From Pseudomonas gozinkensis (GTDB lineage: Bacteria; Pseudomonadota; Gammaproteobacteria; Pseudomonadales; Pseudomonadaceae): a DNA stretch of 64,000 bases. The notes beneath the pieces were generated by a model. That model ran no database searches. It had not been told where the DNA came from and saw nothing but the letters and a program-made list of their open reading frames with translations. The stretch lies in the NCBI RefSeq assembly GCF_014863585.1, contig NZ_CP062253.1, positions 4,525,001 through 4,589,000 on the forward strand. The letters run 5' to 3'. The translations under genes were made by a program, and so were the position numbers. Positions 27,579 through 48,286 of the stretch are shown here, one piece after another (within the stretch, counting starts at the first letter, position 1; the number at the start of each line of letters is the position of its first letter).

Positions 27579-27685
27579 GGCGCTGTTTCCCTCAATCCAT
27601 TGAGTCAAAGGCTGGGGCGACAATAACGTCGCAGCCGGCGGATGACTAATGGAGAGAGGTTACATTTGATGTGCCGGGCTAACTG

Positions 27686-29008
27686 TCAGACCGGTTGCAG
27701 CGGCATGGTCAGCTCGACCCGCAAACCATCCGGGCGGCTGTCGAAATGCAGGGTGCAGGCGCAGCGCTGAACGATGGCCTGGACAATCGCCAGCCCCAGT
27801 CCGCAGCCGGTGCTTTGGCCGTTACGCCAGAAGCGCTGGGTCAGGTGTTGCAGATCGTCCGGGGCAATTCCCGGCCCATGGTCGCGCACCACGAAACGCA
27901 CTCGATTGCCGGTAGTTTCCAGGCTCAACTCCACCGCGCCCTCGGTCGGCGTATGCCGCAGGGCGTTGTCCAGCAGGTTGCGCAGGGCTGCGATCGACAG
28001 CACCGCCGGCATTTGCAGGGGCGCACCGGACAAGCGTTCAGGCAGGTGCAGCCGGATGCGCTGGCGCTGGTCGCTGGCCGAATCCTGAATCGCCAGTTTC
28101 GCCACCTGTTCGGCACTGCATTGCACACCGTCGTCGAACGAAAGACTGCCCTCGACCCGCGCCAGCAACAGCAATTGCTCAAGAGTCCGGTGCAGGCGGT
28201 CGGCGCCTTCCTCGGCCCGGGCCAGGGACTGATCGCGGGCGTTGCCTTCGGTCATGCGCGCCACTTGCAGGTGGGTCTTGATCGCCGTCAGCGGGCTTCG
28301 CAGTTCATGGGCGGCATCGCCGGTCAGGCGACGTTCGCGCTCGATGGTCTTGCCAATGCGCTGGAACAGTTGGTTCTGGGTTTCAAGCAGCGGTTTCAGT
28401 TCGCTGGGGAATGACTGCAACTGCAACGGCTCAAGCGAGTCGGCATTGCGGCGCATCAAGGCTTCACGCAAGCGATTGAGCGGCGCCAGGCCTTGGCCGA
28501 TCCCCAGCCACAACAGGCACAGGCAGCCGAGCAGCGCCACGCCCACCGGCACTGAAGCCGCCAGCAGGATCGACATGTTCAGGGCCTCGCGCTCGATCAC
28601 CCGGTCAGCGGTAGTGATCCGCACATCGCCCCGGGCCAGGGTGAAGCTGCGCCAGGGCGCGCCATCGATCATCTGATCGTGGAAGCCCATCTTCTGGGCT
28701 TCCAGTGCCTGTTCCGGATTGTTGTGGCTGCGGGCGAGAATTTCCCCGCGCAACGAGCTGACCTGGCAGGCCATACCGCCGGGAATGTTCAGTTGCTCGG
28801 CGCTGAAGTGAGTGCCCTCGCCTTTGCTCGGGATGGCCGGCAATTGCTCTAGCAACCCGGCGACCATCCGCGCCGACGCCACCAGGCGCTGGTCGAGGGA
28901 AAACATCATCTGGTTGCGCAGGTCGCTGAGCATCCAGGCAGCCGCCAGTGCCCAGATCAGCGCGAACGCGGCGCCGAGGGTCAGGCTCAGGCGCAGGCGC
29001 AGACTCAT
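27686..29008 (-). CDS. dsbS: Sensor histidine kinase DsbS
   Basis: The 440-residue kinase has two membrane helices (about 10-30 and 144-166) around a periplasmic sensor of about 110 residues. HAMP-like linker, H-box His234 (DAAHELRSPLTAIK), N-box (RNLLDNALRH) and G boxes (DHGPGIAP, GCGLGLAIV) follow. It starts within the dsbR stop codon (TGATG), so the pair is co-translated. In P. aeruginosa the equivalent pair beside dsbD-dsbE-dsbG has been reported as a copper-responsive system. Cys33-type metal motifs are not obvious in its sensor apart from two Cys (MACQ, and GCLCLL in the second helix). Confidence 0.85.
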   Translation of the reverse strand: MSLRLRLSLTLGAAFALIWALAAAWMLSDLRNQMMFSLDQRLVASARMVAGLLEQLPAIPSKGEGTHFSAEQLNIPGGMACQVSSLRGEILARSHNNPEQALEAQKMGFHDQMIDGAPWRSFTLARGDVRITTADRVIEREALNMSILLAASVPVGVALLGCLCLLWLGIGQGLAPLNRLREALMRRNADSLEPLQLQSFPSELKPLLETQNQLFQRIGKTIERERRLTGDAAHELRSPLTAIKTHLQVARMTEGNARDQSLARAEEGADRLHRTLEQLLLLARVEGSLSFDDGVQCSAEQVAKLAIQDSASDQRQRIRLHLPERLSGAPLQMPAVLSIAALRNLLDNALRHTPTEGAVELSLETTGNRVRFVVRDHGPGIAPDDLQHLTQRFWRNGQSTGCGLGLAIVQAIVQRCACTLHFDSRPDGLRVELTMPLQPV

Positions 29009-29688
29009 CACTTGTCAGGTTCTCCACCATCGGCCGGGCCCAGGCGATAACCGAGGCCACGCACGGTTTCGACGATGCCTTTACCCAGTTTGCTGCGCAG
29101 GTGATGGATGTGCACGTTGAGCGCGTTACTCTCCAGCTCATCGTTGAAACCGTAGACGCTGTCCTTCAACTGCTCGGTGGACAGCACCCGGCCACGGTTG
29201 TGCAGCAAGGCTTGCAACAGGGATTGTTCGCGACGGGACAGGTCCACGGAACGGCCCGCCAGTGTGGTTTCACGACTGCTCGGGTCGTAGGTCAGCGCAC
29301 CGTGTTCGATCAGATTGACGCTGCGCCCGGCCACCCGGCGCAACAGGGTTTGCAGACGGGCGAACAATTCACGCAGGTCGAAAGGCTTGAGCAGGTAGTC
29401 GTCGGCACCGGACTGCAAACCGTCGACCCGATCCGTGACCGAATCCCGCGCGGTGAGGATCAGCACCGGAATCTCCAGGCCCTGCTGGCGCAATTGCTGA
29501 AGCAGCTTGAGGCCATCTTCGTCCGGCAGGCCGAGATCCAGCACCATCACGTCGAATTCGGCCACCTTGAGGATCGCCCGCGCCTTGGAGGCGGTGTTGA
29601 CGTGCTCGACCGTCAGGCCTTGCGCCGTCAGCCCGGCGACGATCCCGCTGGCGATCAACTCATCGTCTTCGCAAACCAGTACGTGCAT
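29008..29688 (-). CDS. dsbR: OmpR-family response regulator DsbR
   Basis: The 226-residue regulator has an N-terminal receiver domain (phosphate-accepting Asp51 in VLDLGLPDEDG; Lys in YLLKPFD) and a C-terminal winged helix (SVYGFNDELESNALNVHIHHLRSKL, split as SVYGFNDELESNA and LNVHIHHLRSKL). It is divergent from dsbD, with direct repeats between that suit OmpR-type binding. ATG 29688 is chosen because the receiver domain begins there. It probably activates dsbDEG and its own operon. Confidence 0.88.
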   Translation of the reverse strand: MHVLVCEDDELIASGIVAGLTAQGLTVEHVNTASKARAILKVAEFDVMVLDLGLPDEDGLKLLQQLRQQGLEIPVLILTARDSVTDRVDGLQSGADDYLLKPFDLRELFARLQTLLRRVAGRSVNLIEHGALTYDPSSRETTLAGRSVDLSRREQSLLQALLHNRGRVLSTEQLKDSVYGFNDELESNALNVHIHHLRSKLGKGIVETVRGLGYRLGPADGGEPDK

Positions 29689-29708
29689 GGTGAGTCCCGT
29701 AGAAAAGT

Positions 29709-29794
29709 GCCGATTAGGCCGCTGGCCGATTAAGCCGACATTATGCCCCGAACGCCACCGCGACAAGGCCGTCGCGGTTAATCATCGGTTAATC
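29709..29794. promoter_or_regulatory. Candidate DsbR binding sites (direct repeats)
   Basis: CGGTTAATC occurs twice, at 29775-29783 and 29786-29794, one helical turn (11 bases) apart, as OmpR-type regulators prefer. GCCGATTA occurs at 29709-29716 and 29725-29732, and its complement TAATCGGC resembles the first motif. All four lie in the dsbR/dsbD intergenic region. Inferred sites only. Confidence 0.55.
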
Positions 29795-29841
29795 GCCGCC
29801 GCCCATTGTGCCCCTCAATTGCACAGGGACAAGGCTCCTCC

Positions 29842-31572
29842 ATGCGTCATTTTTTTCTGTTTTTTGCACTGCTGTTTTCGAGTCTGGCCCAGGCGGGGAA
29901 TGATCCCTTTGCGTCAAAACCGGAGTTCCTGCCGGTCGACAAGGCGTTCGTGCTGACCTCGGAGCGTCTGGATTCCGGTGAGACCCAGCTGTTCTGGCAA
30001 ATCGCCGACGGCTATTACCTGTATCAGAAACGCCTGAAATTCGAAGGACTGACGGCGCAAAACGTCCCGGCCCTGCCCGAAGGCGAATCCCACAGCGACG
30101 AGTATTTCGGCGAGCAACCGGTCTACCGCCAGGGACTCGAACTGAAGATCCCTGCAGCGGCCCAAGGCCAGATCAAGGTCAGCTATCAGGGCTGCGCCGA
30201 CGCCGGTCTTTGCTATCCGCCACAAACCCGAGTGATCGACCTCGGCGGCAAAGCCGCAGCGACGACGGATGAAGCACCGGACCAGGCACTGGCCAGCGGT
30301 CTGCAACAGCATTCGCTGGGCTGGAGTCTGCTGGTGTTCTTCGGCCTCGGCCTGCTGCTGGCGTTTGCGCCGTGTTCGTTACCGATGCTGCCGATTCTGG
30401 CGGGCCTGGTGGTCGGCAGCGGCGCCACGCCACGTCGCGGTTTCGCGCTGGCCGGCAGTTATGTGGTCTGCATGGCACTGGTGTATGCAGCGATGGGCGT
30501 CATCGCCGCACTGCTGGGGGCGAATCTGCAGGCGTGGTTGCAGAACCCGTGGCTGCTCGGGACGTTCGCGGCCGTGTTTGTGGTTCTGGCGCTGCCGATG
30601 TTCGGCTTCTTTGAACTGCAATTGCCGGTGGCCCTGCGGGACCGACTGGAACACGCCTCGCGCAGTCAACGCGGTGGCAGTCTGGTCGGCGCCGGCGTAT
30701 TGGGCGCGCTGTCCGGTCTGCTGGTCGGCCCGTGCATGACCGCACCGCTGGCGGGCGCCCTGCTCTACATCGCGCAAAGCGGCAATGCGCTGCACGGTGG
30801 CTTGATCCTGTTTGCGCTGGGCATCGGTATCGGCGTGCCGCTGCTGTTGCTGGTCACCGTCGGCAATCGCTTCCTACCCAAGCCCGGCGCGTGGATGAAC
30901 CTGCTCAAGGGCGTGTTCGGTTTCCTGTTCCTCGCCACGGCATTGCTGATGCTGCGTCCGGTGATGGAGCCGTCGCTGTGGCTGGGCCTGTGCGGCGCAC
31001 TGCTGTTGATCGCCGCTTACAGCGCCTGGAAACAATCCGAGGGCTTTGGTCGCGTGGCGCAATTGTTCGGTGCCGGTTCGCTGTTGCTGGGCCTGTGGGG
31101 CAGTCTGCTCGTGGTCGGTGCGGCGGGCGGCAGTGACGATCCGTATCAGCCGTTGCAGGTGTACAGCGCCGGCCGCGTCGGATCTGCGTCGGCCAGCGGA
31201 CACGAAGCCTTCACGACGATCAAGGACCCCGCTGCCCTGCAACGCGAGCTCGACACCGCCAAAGCGCAGGGCCAGTGGGTGCTGCTCGATTACTACGCCG
31301 ACTGGTGCACGTCGTGCAAAGTCATGGAGAAACAGGTGTTCGGCCAGGCGCGGGTGATGCAGGCCCTGAGCGATGTGCGCTTGCTCCGACTCGACGTCAC
31401 CGCCGACAATGCCGCCAGCCGCGAACTGCTCGGCCGTTATAAAGTGCCGGGGCCACCGAGTTTCGTGTGGATCGGCGCCGACGGCGAAGAGCGCCGCAGC
31501 CAGCGCATCACCGGCGAGGTCGATGCCGATACTTTCCTGCAACGCTGGACCACCACCCGAGACGCCCGTTAA
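29842..31572 (+). CDS. dsbD: Thiol:disulfide interchange protein DsbD (second copy type)
   Basis: The 576-residue protein moves electrons from cytoplasmic thioredoxin to periplasmic thiols. It has a signal peptide (LLFSSLAQA), an N-terminal alpha domain with Cys118 and Cys124 (GCADAGLCYPP), an eight-helix core with Cys178 (APCSLPM) and Cys298 (GPCMTAP), and a C-terminal thioredoxin domain with Cys489/Cys492 (DWCTSCKVM). All six redox cysteines are present. AAGG lies 7 bases before ATG 29842. It leads the dsbD-dsbE-dsbG operon divergent from dsbRS, the layout of the P. aeruginosa dsbD2 locus. Confidence 0.92.
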   Translation: MRHFFLFFALLFSSLAQAGNDPFASKPEFLPVDKAFVLTSERLDSGETQLFWQIADGYYLYQKRLKFEGLTAQNVPALPEGESHSDEYFGEQPVYRQGLELKIPAAAQGQIKVSYQGCADAGLCYPPQTRVIDLGGKAAATTDEAPDQALASGLQQHSLGWSLLVFFGLGLLLAFAPCSLPMLPILAGLVVGSGATPRRGFALAGSYVVCMALVYAAMGVIAALLGANLQAWLQNPWLLGTFAAVFVVLALPMFGFFELQLPVALRDRLEHASRSQRGGSLVGAGVLGALSGLLVGPCMTAPLAGALLYIAQSGNALHGGLILFALGIGIGVPLLLLVTVGNRFLPKPGAWMNLLKGVFGFLFLATALLMLRPVMEPSLWLGLCGALLLIAAYSAWKQSEGFGRVAQLFGAGSLLLGLWGSLLVVGAAGGSDDPYQPLQVYSAGRVGSASASGHEAFTTIKDPAALQRELDTAKAQGQWVLLDYYADWCTSCKVMEKQVFGQARVMQALSDVRLLRLDVTADNAASRELLGRYKVPGPPSFVWIGADGEERRSQRITGEVDADTFLQRWTTTRDAR

Positions 31573-32444
31573 TGCTGACCTTCACCCTCGGCACCTTTGC
31601 CATCGCACTCAACCACCTGCTGCTGATCAGCGCGCTGGCGCTGGCGACCTTCGTCGGCTGGCGGGTGGCCAAGCGCGGAGGTGACAACCCCGAGTCGGCG
31701 CTGTTCAGCCTGTTTCTGCTCGGCATGCTGGCGGCGCGCATTGCGTTTGTCGCGGTGTACTGGGGGCACTATCGCAACGATCTGTGGCAGATCATCGACC
31801 TGCGCGACGGTGGTTTTCTCGCCTGGCCTGGGGTGATCGTGCTGTTGCTGGCGGCGTTGTATCGCGGCTGGCGCCGGCCGGGTTTGCGTCGACCGCTGGG
31901 TTTCGGTGTGGTCAGCGGCGTGGCGTTCTGGGTATTGGCGACCCTGTCGCTGAACATCTATGAGCAAGGCACGCGCCTGCCGGACATCACCTTGCGCAAC
32001 GCCGCCGGGGAAACCGTGAAACTCACCGACTATCAGGGCGGGCCGCTGGTGATCAACCTGTGGGCCACCTGGTGCCCACCGTGCCGCCGGGAAATGCCGG
32101 TGCTGGAAAACGCCCAGCAACAACGCCCGGACCTGACGTTCCTGTTCGTCAACCAGGCCGAAAGCATGCAAAGCGTCGCCACGTTTCTCGAAACCCAGGG
32201 CTTGAGCCTGAACAACGTGCTGTTTGATCGCAGCGGACGCCTCGGCCAGGCCGTGGGTTCCATGGCCCTGCCGACTACGCTGTTCTATAGCCCGGACGGT
32301 CGCCTGCTGGGCAGCCATCTGGGCGAGTTGTCGAACGCCAGCCTGGCCCGCGCCCTGGAAAACTTCGACACCAAAGCTTCCAGCCAGAATCCGGCCACCT
32401 CTTCTTCAAGGAAACTGCCATGCCCCGCCTCCGCCACCTGCTGA
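31572..32444 (+). CDS. dsbE: TlpA/DsbE-like thioredoxin with N-terminal membrane helices
   Basis: The 290-residue protein has about four membrane helices in the first 125 residues, then a periplasmic TlpA-like domain with Cys168 and Cys171 (TWCPPCRREMPVL) and a cis-Pro near MALPTTLFY. The multi-helix N-terminus is unusual for DsbE, which normally has one anchor, and resembles prolipoprotein transferase-like or DsbD-like anchors. The ATG overlaps the dsbD stop by one base. It probably takes electrons from DsbD and passes them to DsbG or to copper-stressed proteins. Confidence 0.85.
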   Translation: MLTFTLGTFAIALNHLLLISALALATFVGWRVAKRGGDNPESALFSLFLLGMLAARIAFVAVYWGHYRNDLWQIIDLRDGGFLAWPGVIVLLLAALYRGWRRPGLRRPLGFGVVSGVAFWVLATLSLNIYEQGTRLPDITLRNAAGETVKLTDYQGGPLVINLWATWCPPCRREMPVLENAQQQRPDLTFLFVNQAESMQSVATFLETQGLSLNNVLFDRSGRLGQAVGSMALPTTLFYSPDGRLLGSHLGELSNASLARALENFDTKASSQNPATSSSRKLPCPASATC

Positions 32445-33190
32445 CGCTGACCATGAGCGCAGCCCTGCTGCACTTGCCGTCGGTCCAGGCCGCCGAAGAA
32501 CTGCCTGAAGCGATCAAGAAGATCGAAGCCAAGGGCGCAAAAATCGTCGGCCAGTTCGATGCGCCGGACGGCTTGCGCGGTTACGCCGCGCAATACCAGA
32601 ACCGCGGCATGGCGCTGTACCTGACGCCAGACGGCAAGCACGTGCTGCTGGGCAATCTGTACGACGCCGACGGCAACGACCTGAGCAGCGCGCCGCTGCA
32701 AAAACTGGTCTACGCACCGATGGCCAAGGAAGTCTGGGCCAAGTTCGAGGCCAGCAACTGGATTCAGGACGGCAACAAGGATGCGCCGCGCACCGTGTAC
32801 CTGTTCAGTGATCCGAACTGCCCGTACTGCAACATGTTCTGGGAACAGGCCCGCCCATGGGTCAAGGCCGGCAAGGTGCAACTGCGGCACATCATGGTCG
32901 GCATCATCCGCGAAGACAGCCCGGCCAAATCAGCCGCCCTGCTCGCCGCCAAGGACCCGAGCAAAGCCCTGGAAGATCACGAGAAGGCGGGCAAGGCCAG
33001 CACGCTCAAGGCCTTGAAGGACATTCCGGTCGACGTACAGACCAAACTCGCGGCGAACATGCAGTTGATGGAAGACCTGGACTTGCAGGCCACCCCGGCG
33101 ATCTTCTACATGGACGACAAGGGCGAACTGCAACAACAGCAAGGCGCACCGACGCCGGACAAACTGGCGAAGATTCTCGGCCCGAAATAA
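32420..33190 (+). CDS. dsbG: Periplasmic disulfide isomerase DsbG
   Basis: The 256-residue exported protein (signal peptide ending SVQAAEE) has an N-terminal dimerisation domain and a thioredoxin-like domain with Cys134/Cys137 (DPNCPYCNMFW) and cis-Pro in QATPAIFY. DsbG/DsbC reshuffle disulfides and protect single thiols from oxidation, and are kept reduced by DsbD. The CPYC active site is the DsbG type. It overlaps dsbE by 25 bases, so the genes are coupled, and it ends in a strong terminator. Confidence 0.9.
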   Translation: MPRLRHLLTLTMSAALLHLPSVQAAEELPEAIKKIEAKGAKIVGQFDAPDGLRGYAAQYQNRGMALYLTPDGKHVLLGNLYDADGNDLSSAPLQKLVYAPMAKEVWAKFEASNWIQDGNKDAPRTVYLFSDPNCPYCNMFWEQARPWVKAGKVQLRHIMVGIIREDSPAKSAALLAAKDPSKALEDHEKAGKASTLKALKDIPVDVQTKLAANMQLMEDLDLQATPAIFYMDDKGELQQQQGAPTPDKLAKILGPK

Positions 33191-33220
33191 AAAACGCCCA
33201 CGCAATGCGTGGGCGTTTCG
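33191..33220. terminator. Bidirectional terminator after dsbG
   Basis: AACGCCCACGC and GCGTGGGCGTT form an 11-base stem with a 3-base loop, flanked by A-tracts on the left and TTTCGTT on the right. It ends the dsb operon and also lies at the end of the convergent hydrolase gene, whose stop is at 33221. Confidence 0.88.
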
Positions 33221-34033
33221 TTACTTCAGCCCGGCCAGAAACTTCAGCAGCGTGTCGGTCACAAACGACGGATTCTCCAGATTGGAGATATGCCCCGCCT
33301 CCGGCACCAGCACATTTGGGCAGCCAATCAGCTCAGCCATTTCCCGTGCTTCCGACGGCGGGCGTGGCTTGTCCTGATCGCCGCAGACCACCAGCGTGGT
33401 GGCCGCATTCAGCTCGCCCAGACGCGGCAACAGATCGTCACGGCCAAAGGTGATGCGCCCCATCGGTACGATGCTTTCGCGCAGGTGTTCAGCTGAATAG
33501 CCGGCGAGTTTTGCGCGGAAATCCTGATACAGCGCCGACGCCCGATCGATGCCCGGACGGAAGAAGATCGGCACCACGATATCCAGCAGTTGCTCGGAGA
33601 TTGCGCCGCTTTCCTCGATCTGTTTGAACAGCGAGAAATAGTACTGGCGAGTCGGCTCCGGCTCGACGCCGACGTAAGTGTCCATCAGCACCAGCCCGTT
33701 GAGCCGCTGCGGCGCCGACAACGCCAGACGCACGCCCCACATGCCGCCGACCGACAGCCCGACCAGCGTCACCCGGTCGATGTCCAGATGATCGAGCAAG
33801 GCCAGGGCCTGACGGGCGATGTCGTCCAGCGAAGCGGTGCCTTCAGGCAAGCGACCGGATTCACCATGGCCCCACAGATCCAGTGCAATCACCCGATAGT
33901 GCGCCGACAGCGCGGCGATCTGCGGTGCCCACATGGCCTGGTCCCACAGGTAGCTGCCGGCCAGCAACACCGCCGGGCCTGAGCCTTGATCAATGTAGTG
34001 AAGCGCCTGTCCGTCAACTTCGAAGAAAGCCAT
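33221..34033 (-). CDS. Alpha/beta hydrolase
   Basis: The 270-residue hydrolase has the nucleophile Ser in GLSVGGMWG, acid in CGDQDKPRPP and His in PEAGHISNLENP, as in the 3-oxoadipate enol-lactonase/esterase group. No signal peptide is seen. The substrate cannot be told. It lies downstream of pvdL on the same strand, but a strong terminator at 34052-34084 separates them, so it probably has its own promoter. GGGGG lies about 6 bases before the ATG. Confidence 0.85.
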   Translation of the reverse strand: MAFFEVDGQALHYIDQGSGPAVLLAGSYLWDQAMWAPQIAALSAHYRVIALDLWGHGESGRLPEGTASLDDIARQALALLDHLDIDRVTLVGLSVGGMWGVRLALSAPQRLNGLVLMDTYVGVEPEPTRQYYFSLFKQIEESGAISEQLLDIVVPIFFRPGIDRASALYQDFRAKLAGYSAEHLRESIVPMGRITFGRDDLLPRLGELNAATTLVVCGDQDKPRPPSEAREMAELIGCPNVLVPEAGHISNLENPSFVTDTLLKFLAGLK

Positions 34034-34051
34034 CGATCACCCCCGCTACAA

Positions 34052-34084
34052 AAAAGAGAACCGGCAGACTGGGCTGCCGGTTCG
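34052..34084 (-). terminator. Intrinsic terminator downstream of pvdL
   Basis: On the minus strand AACCGGCAG and CTGCCGGTT form a 9-base stem followed by CTCTTTTTT. It lies about 200 bases after the pvdL stop and 20 bases before the hydrolase ATG, so it should end the pvdL message. Confidence 0.85.
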
Positions 34085-34147
34085 GGATCGTCAACTATAC
34101 AAACGTACACCAATGCACCGGCTGAATTGCATTGAACGCACCGACGC

Positions 34148-34257
34148 CATCGCTGGCAAGCCAGCTCCCACAGGTTCCGGCGATGTTCACAGGTTTTGTA
34201 TACGACGCTAACCCTGTGGGAGCTGCGGTGCGACGACTCGACTTGCCAGCGATGAGG
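34148..34257. repeat. REP doublet downstream of pvdL
   Basis: ATCGCTGGCAAGCCAGCTCC with CCACAGG (from 34149) faces an inverted partner CCTGTGGGAGCTG...CTTGCCAGCGATGAG ending at 34257. The second copy carries a short extra segment within the stem. The pair fills the gap between the pvdL stop and the terminator. Confidence 0.8.
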
Positions 34258-34276
34258 CCGGTACAGACGCTGGAAA

Positions 34277-47278
<13,002 letters not shown>

Positions 47279-47327
47279 GAGGTTTCCTGCCTGAATTCGG
47301 CTTGCTGGTGGAATCGGGTTGGCTGCG

Positions 47328-47372
47328 GCATGCCCGTACAAGGCATGCGGGACACGGTCTTCGCCGACCGTG
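47328..47372 (-). other. Two tandem hairpins in the pvdL 5' leader
   Basis: GCATGCC/GGCATGC (47328-47334 and 47342-47348, 7-base loop) and CACGGTC/GACCGTG (47353-47359 and 47366-47372, 6-base loop) lie between the PvdS box and the pvdL start. Both have perfect 7-base stems. No T-run follows, so they are not terminators; they may stabilise or regulate the message. Confidence 0.5.
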
Positions 47373-47431
47373 CAAGGCATTGGAATGCGGTAGGTCCGGG
47401 GCTGCGTACCCGGATCCATTCACCAATGAGA

Positions 47432-47455
47432 ACGGATGACGTCTTGAAATAATTA
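47432..47455 (-). promoter_or_regulatory. PvdS-type promoter of pvdL
   Basis: Minus strand TAATT (47455-47451) then 16 bases then CGT (47434-47432): one mismatch to the TAAAT-N16-CGT iron-starvation box, same spacing as at pvdH and pvdY. The leader to the pvdL ATG would be about 145 bases. Confidence 0.65.
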
Positions 47456-47559
47456 GTCGGCAGGCTGGATCGCCAACGGGGCTGGGCGCTTGGGCGAGTG
47501 CGGCGGCGTGTCGCAGTTCTCAGATCGCACTGTTATGGATCATTAGTTCTCTTTCTCAA

Positions 47560-47586
47560 TTGACAATCATTATCATTCAACATAAT
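47560..47586 (+). promoter_or_regulatory. Fur box and sigma-70-like promoter of pvdS
   Basis: TTGACA (47560-47565) and CATAAT (47581-47586) form a promoter with a 15-base spacer, and the spacer holds AATCATTATCATT, a close match to the Fur box half sites. Iron-bound Fur would block pvdS here, about 75 bases before its ATG. Confidence 0.85.
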
Positions 47587-47658
47587 TTGTCGCTCGATGT
47601 GTAGGACGGCCCCGTCCCCCAGGCGTCCCACTAACCTATTGGCAGCAAGGTGATTTCC

Positions 47659-48213
47659 ATGACGGAACAAGTATCCACAAGCAGGTGCGATTCACCGCTA
47701 CTTCAGGCATTCGTCGACAATCGACTGATTCTGGTCAAGATTGCAGCCCGCATTACCGGCTGCCGGTCACGCGCCGAAGATGTGGTGCAGGATGCGTTCT
47801 TCCGACTGCAATCGGCCCCGCCGATCACGTCGTCGATCAAGGCCCAGCTGAGTTATCTGTTCCAGATCGTGCGCAATCTGGCGATCGATCACTACCGCAA
47901 ACAGGCGCTGGAGCAGAAGTACGCCGGCCCCGAGGAGGAAGGGTTGAACGTGGTCATTCAGGGCGCTTCGCCGGAAACCTCGCACATCAACTTCTCGACC
48001 CTGGAACACATCGCCGACGCGCTGACCGAGCTGCCGGTCCGCACCCGCTATGCGTTCGAGATGTACCGTCTGCACGGCGTGCCGCAGAAGGACATCGCCA
48101 AGGAACTCGGCGTTTCGCCGACCCTGGTCAACTTCATGATTCGCGATGCGCTGGTGCACTGCCGCAAGGTATCGGGCAGCCGCGCTGATGCAGTGACCGC
48201 GAACCGTCGCTGA
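47659..48213 (+). CDS. pvdS: Extracytoplasmic-function sigma factor PvdS
   Basis: The 184-residue ECF sigma factor has region 2 (LVKIAARITGCRSRAEDVVQDAFFRL, split as LVKIAARITGCRSRAED and VVQDAFFRL) and region 4 (VPQKDIAKELGVSPTLVNFMI). It directs RNA polymerase to pyoverdine promoters and is itself Fur-repressed. ATG 47659 is used because AAGG lies 8 bases upstream; a GTG at 47650 is in frame but too close to that site. It is divergent from pvdL, an arrangement found in fluorescent pseudomonads, and followed by a strong terminator. Confidence 0.95.
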   Translation: MTEQVSTSRCDSPLLQAFVDNRLILVKIAARITGCRSRAEDVVQDAFFRLQSAPPITSSIKAQLSYLFQIVRNLAIDHYRKQALEQKYAGPEEEGLNVVIQGASPETSHINFSTLEHIADALTELPVRTRYAFEMYRLHGVPQKDIAKELGVSPTLVNFMIRDALVHCRKVSGSRADAVTANRR

Positions 48214-48228
48214 ACCAAAGCAGAGCCC

Positions 48229-48272
48229 AAAAAAAGATCGCAGCCTTCGTTGAAGGGCTGCGATCTTTTTTG
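48229..48272. terminator. Bidirectional terminator between pvdS and pvdY-like gene
   Basis: AAAGATCGCAGCC and GGCTGCGATCTTT form a 13-base stem with a 10-base loop, A-rich on the left and T-rich on the right. It serves the convergent ends of pvdS and the acetyltransferase gene. Confidence 0.9.
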
Positions 48273-48286
48273 TTTTCAGCGCAATG

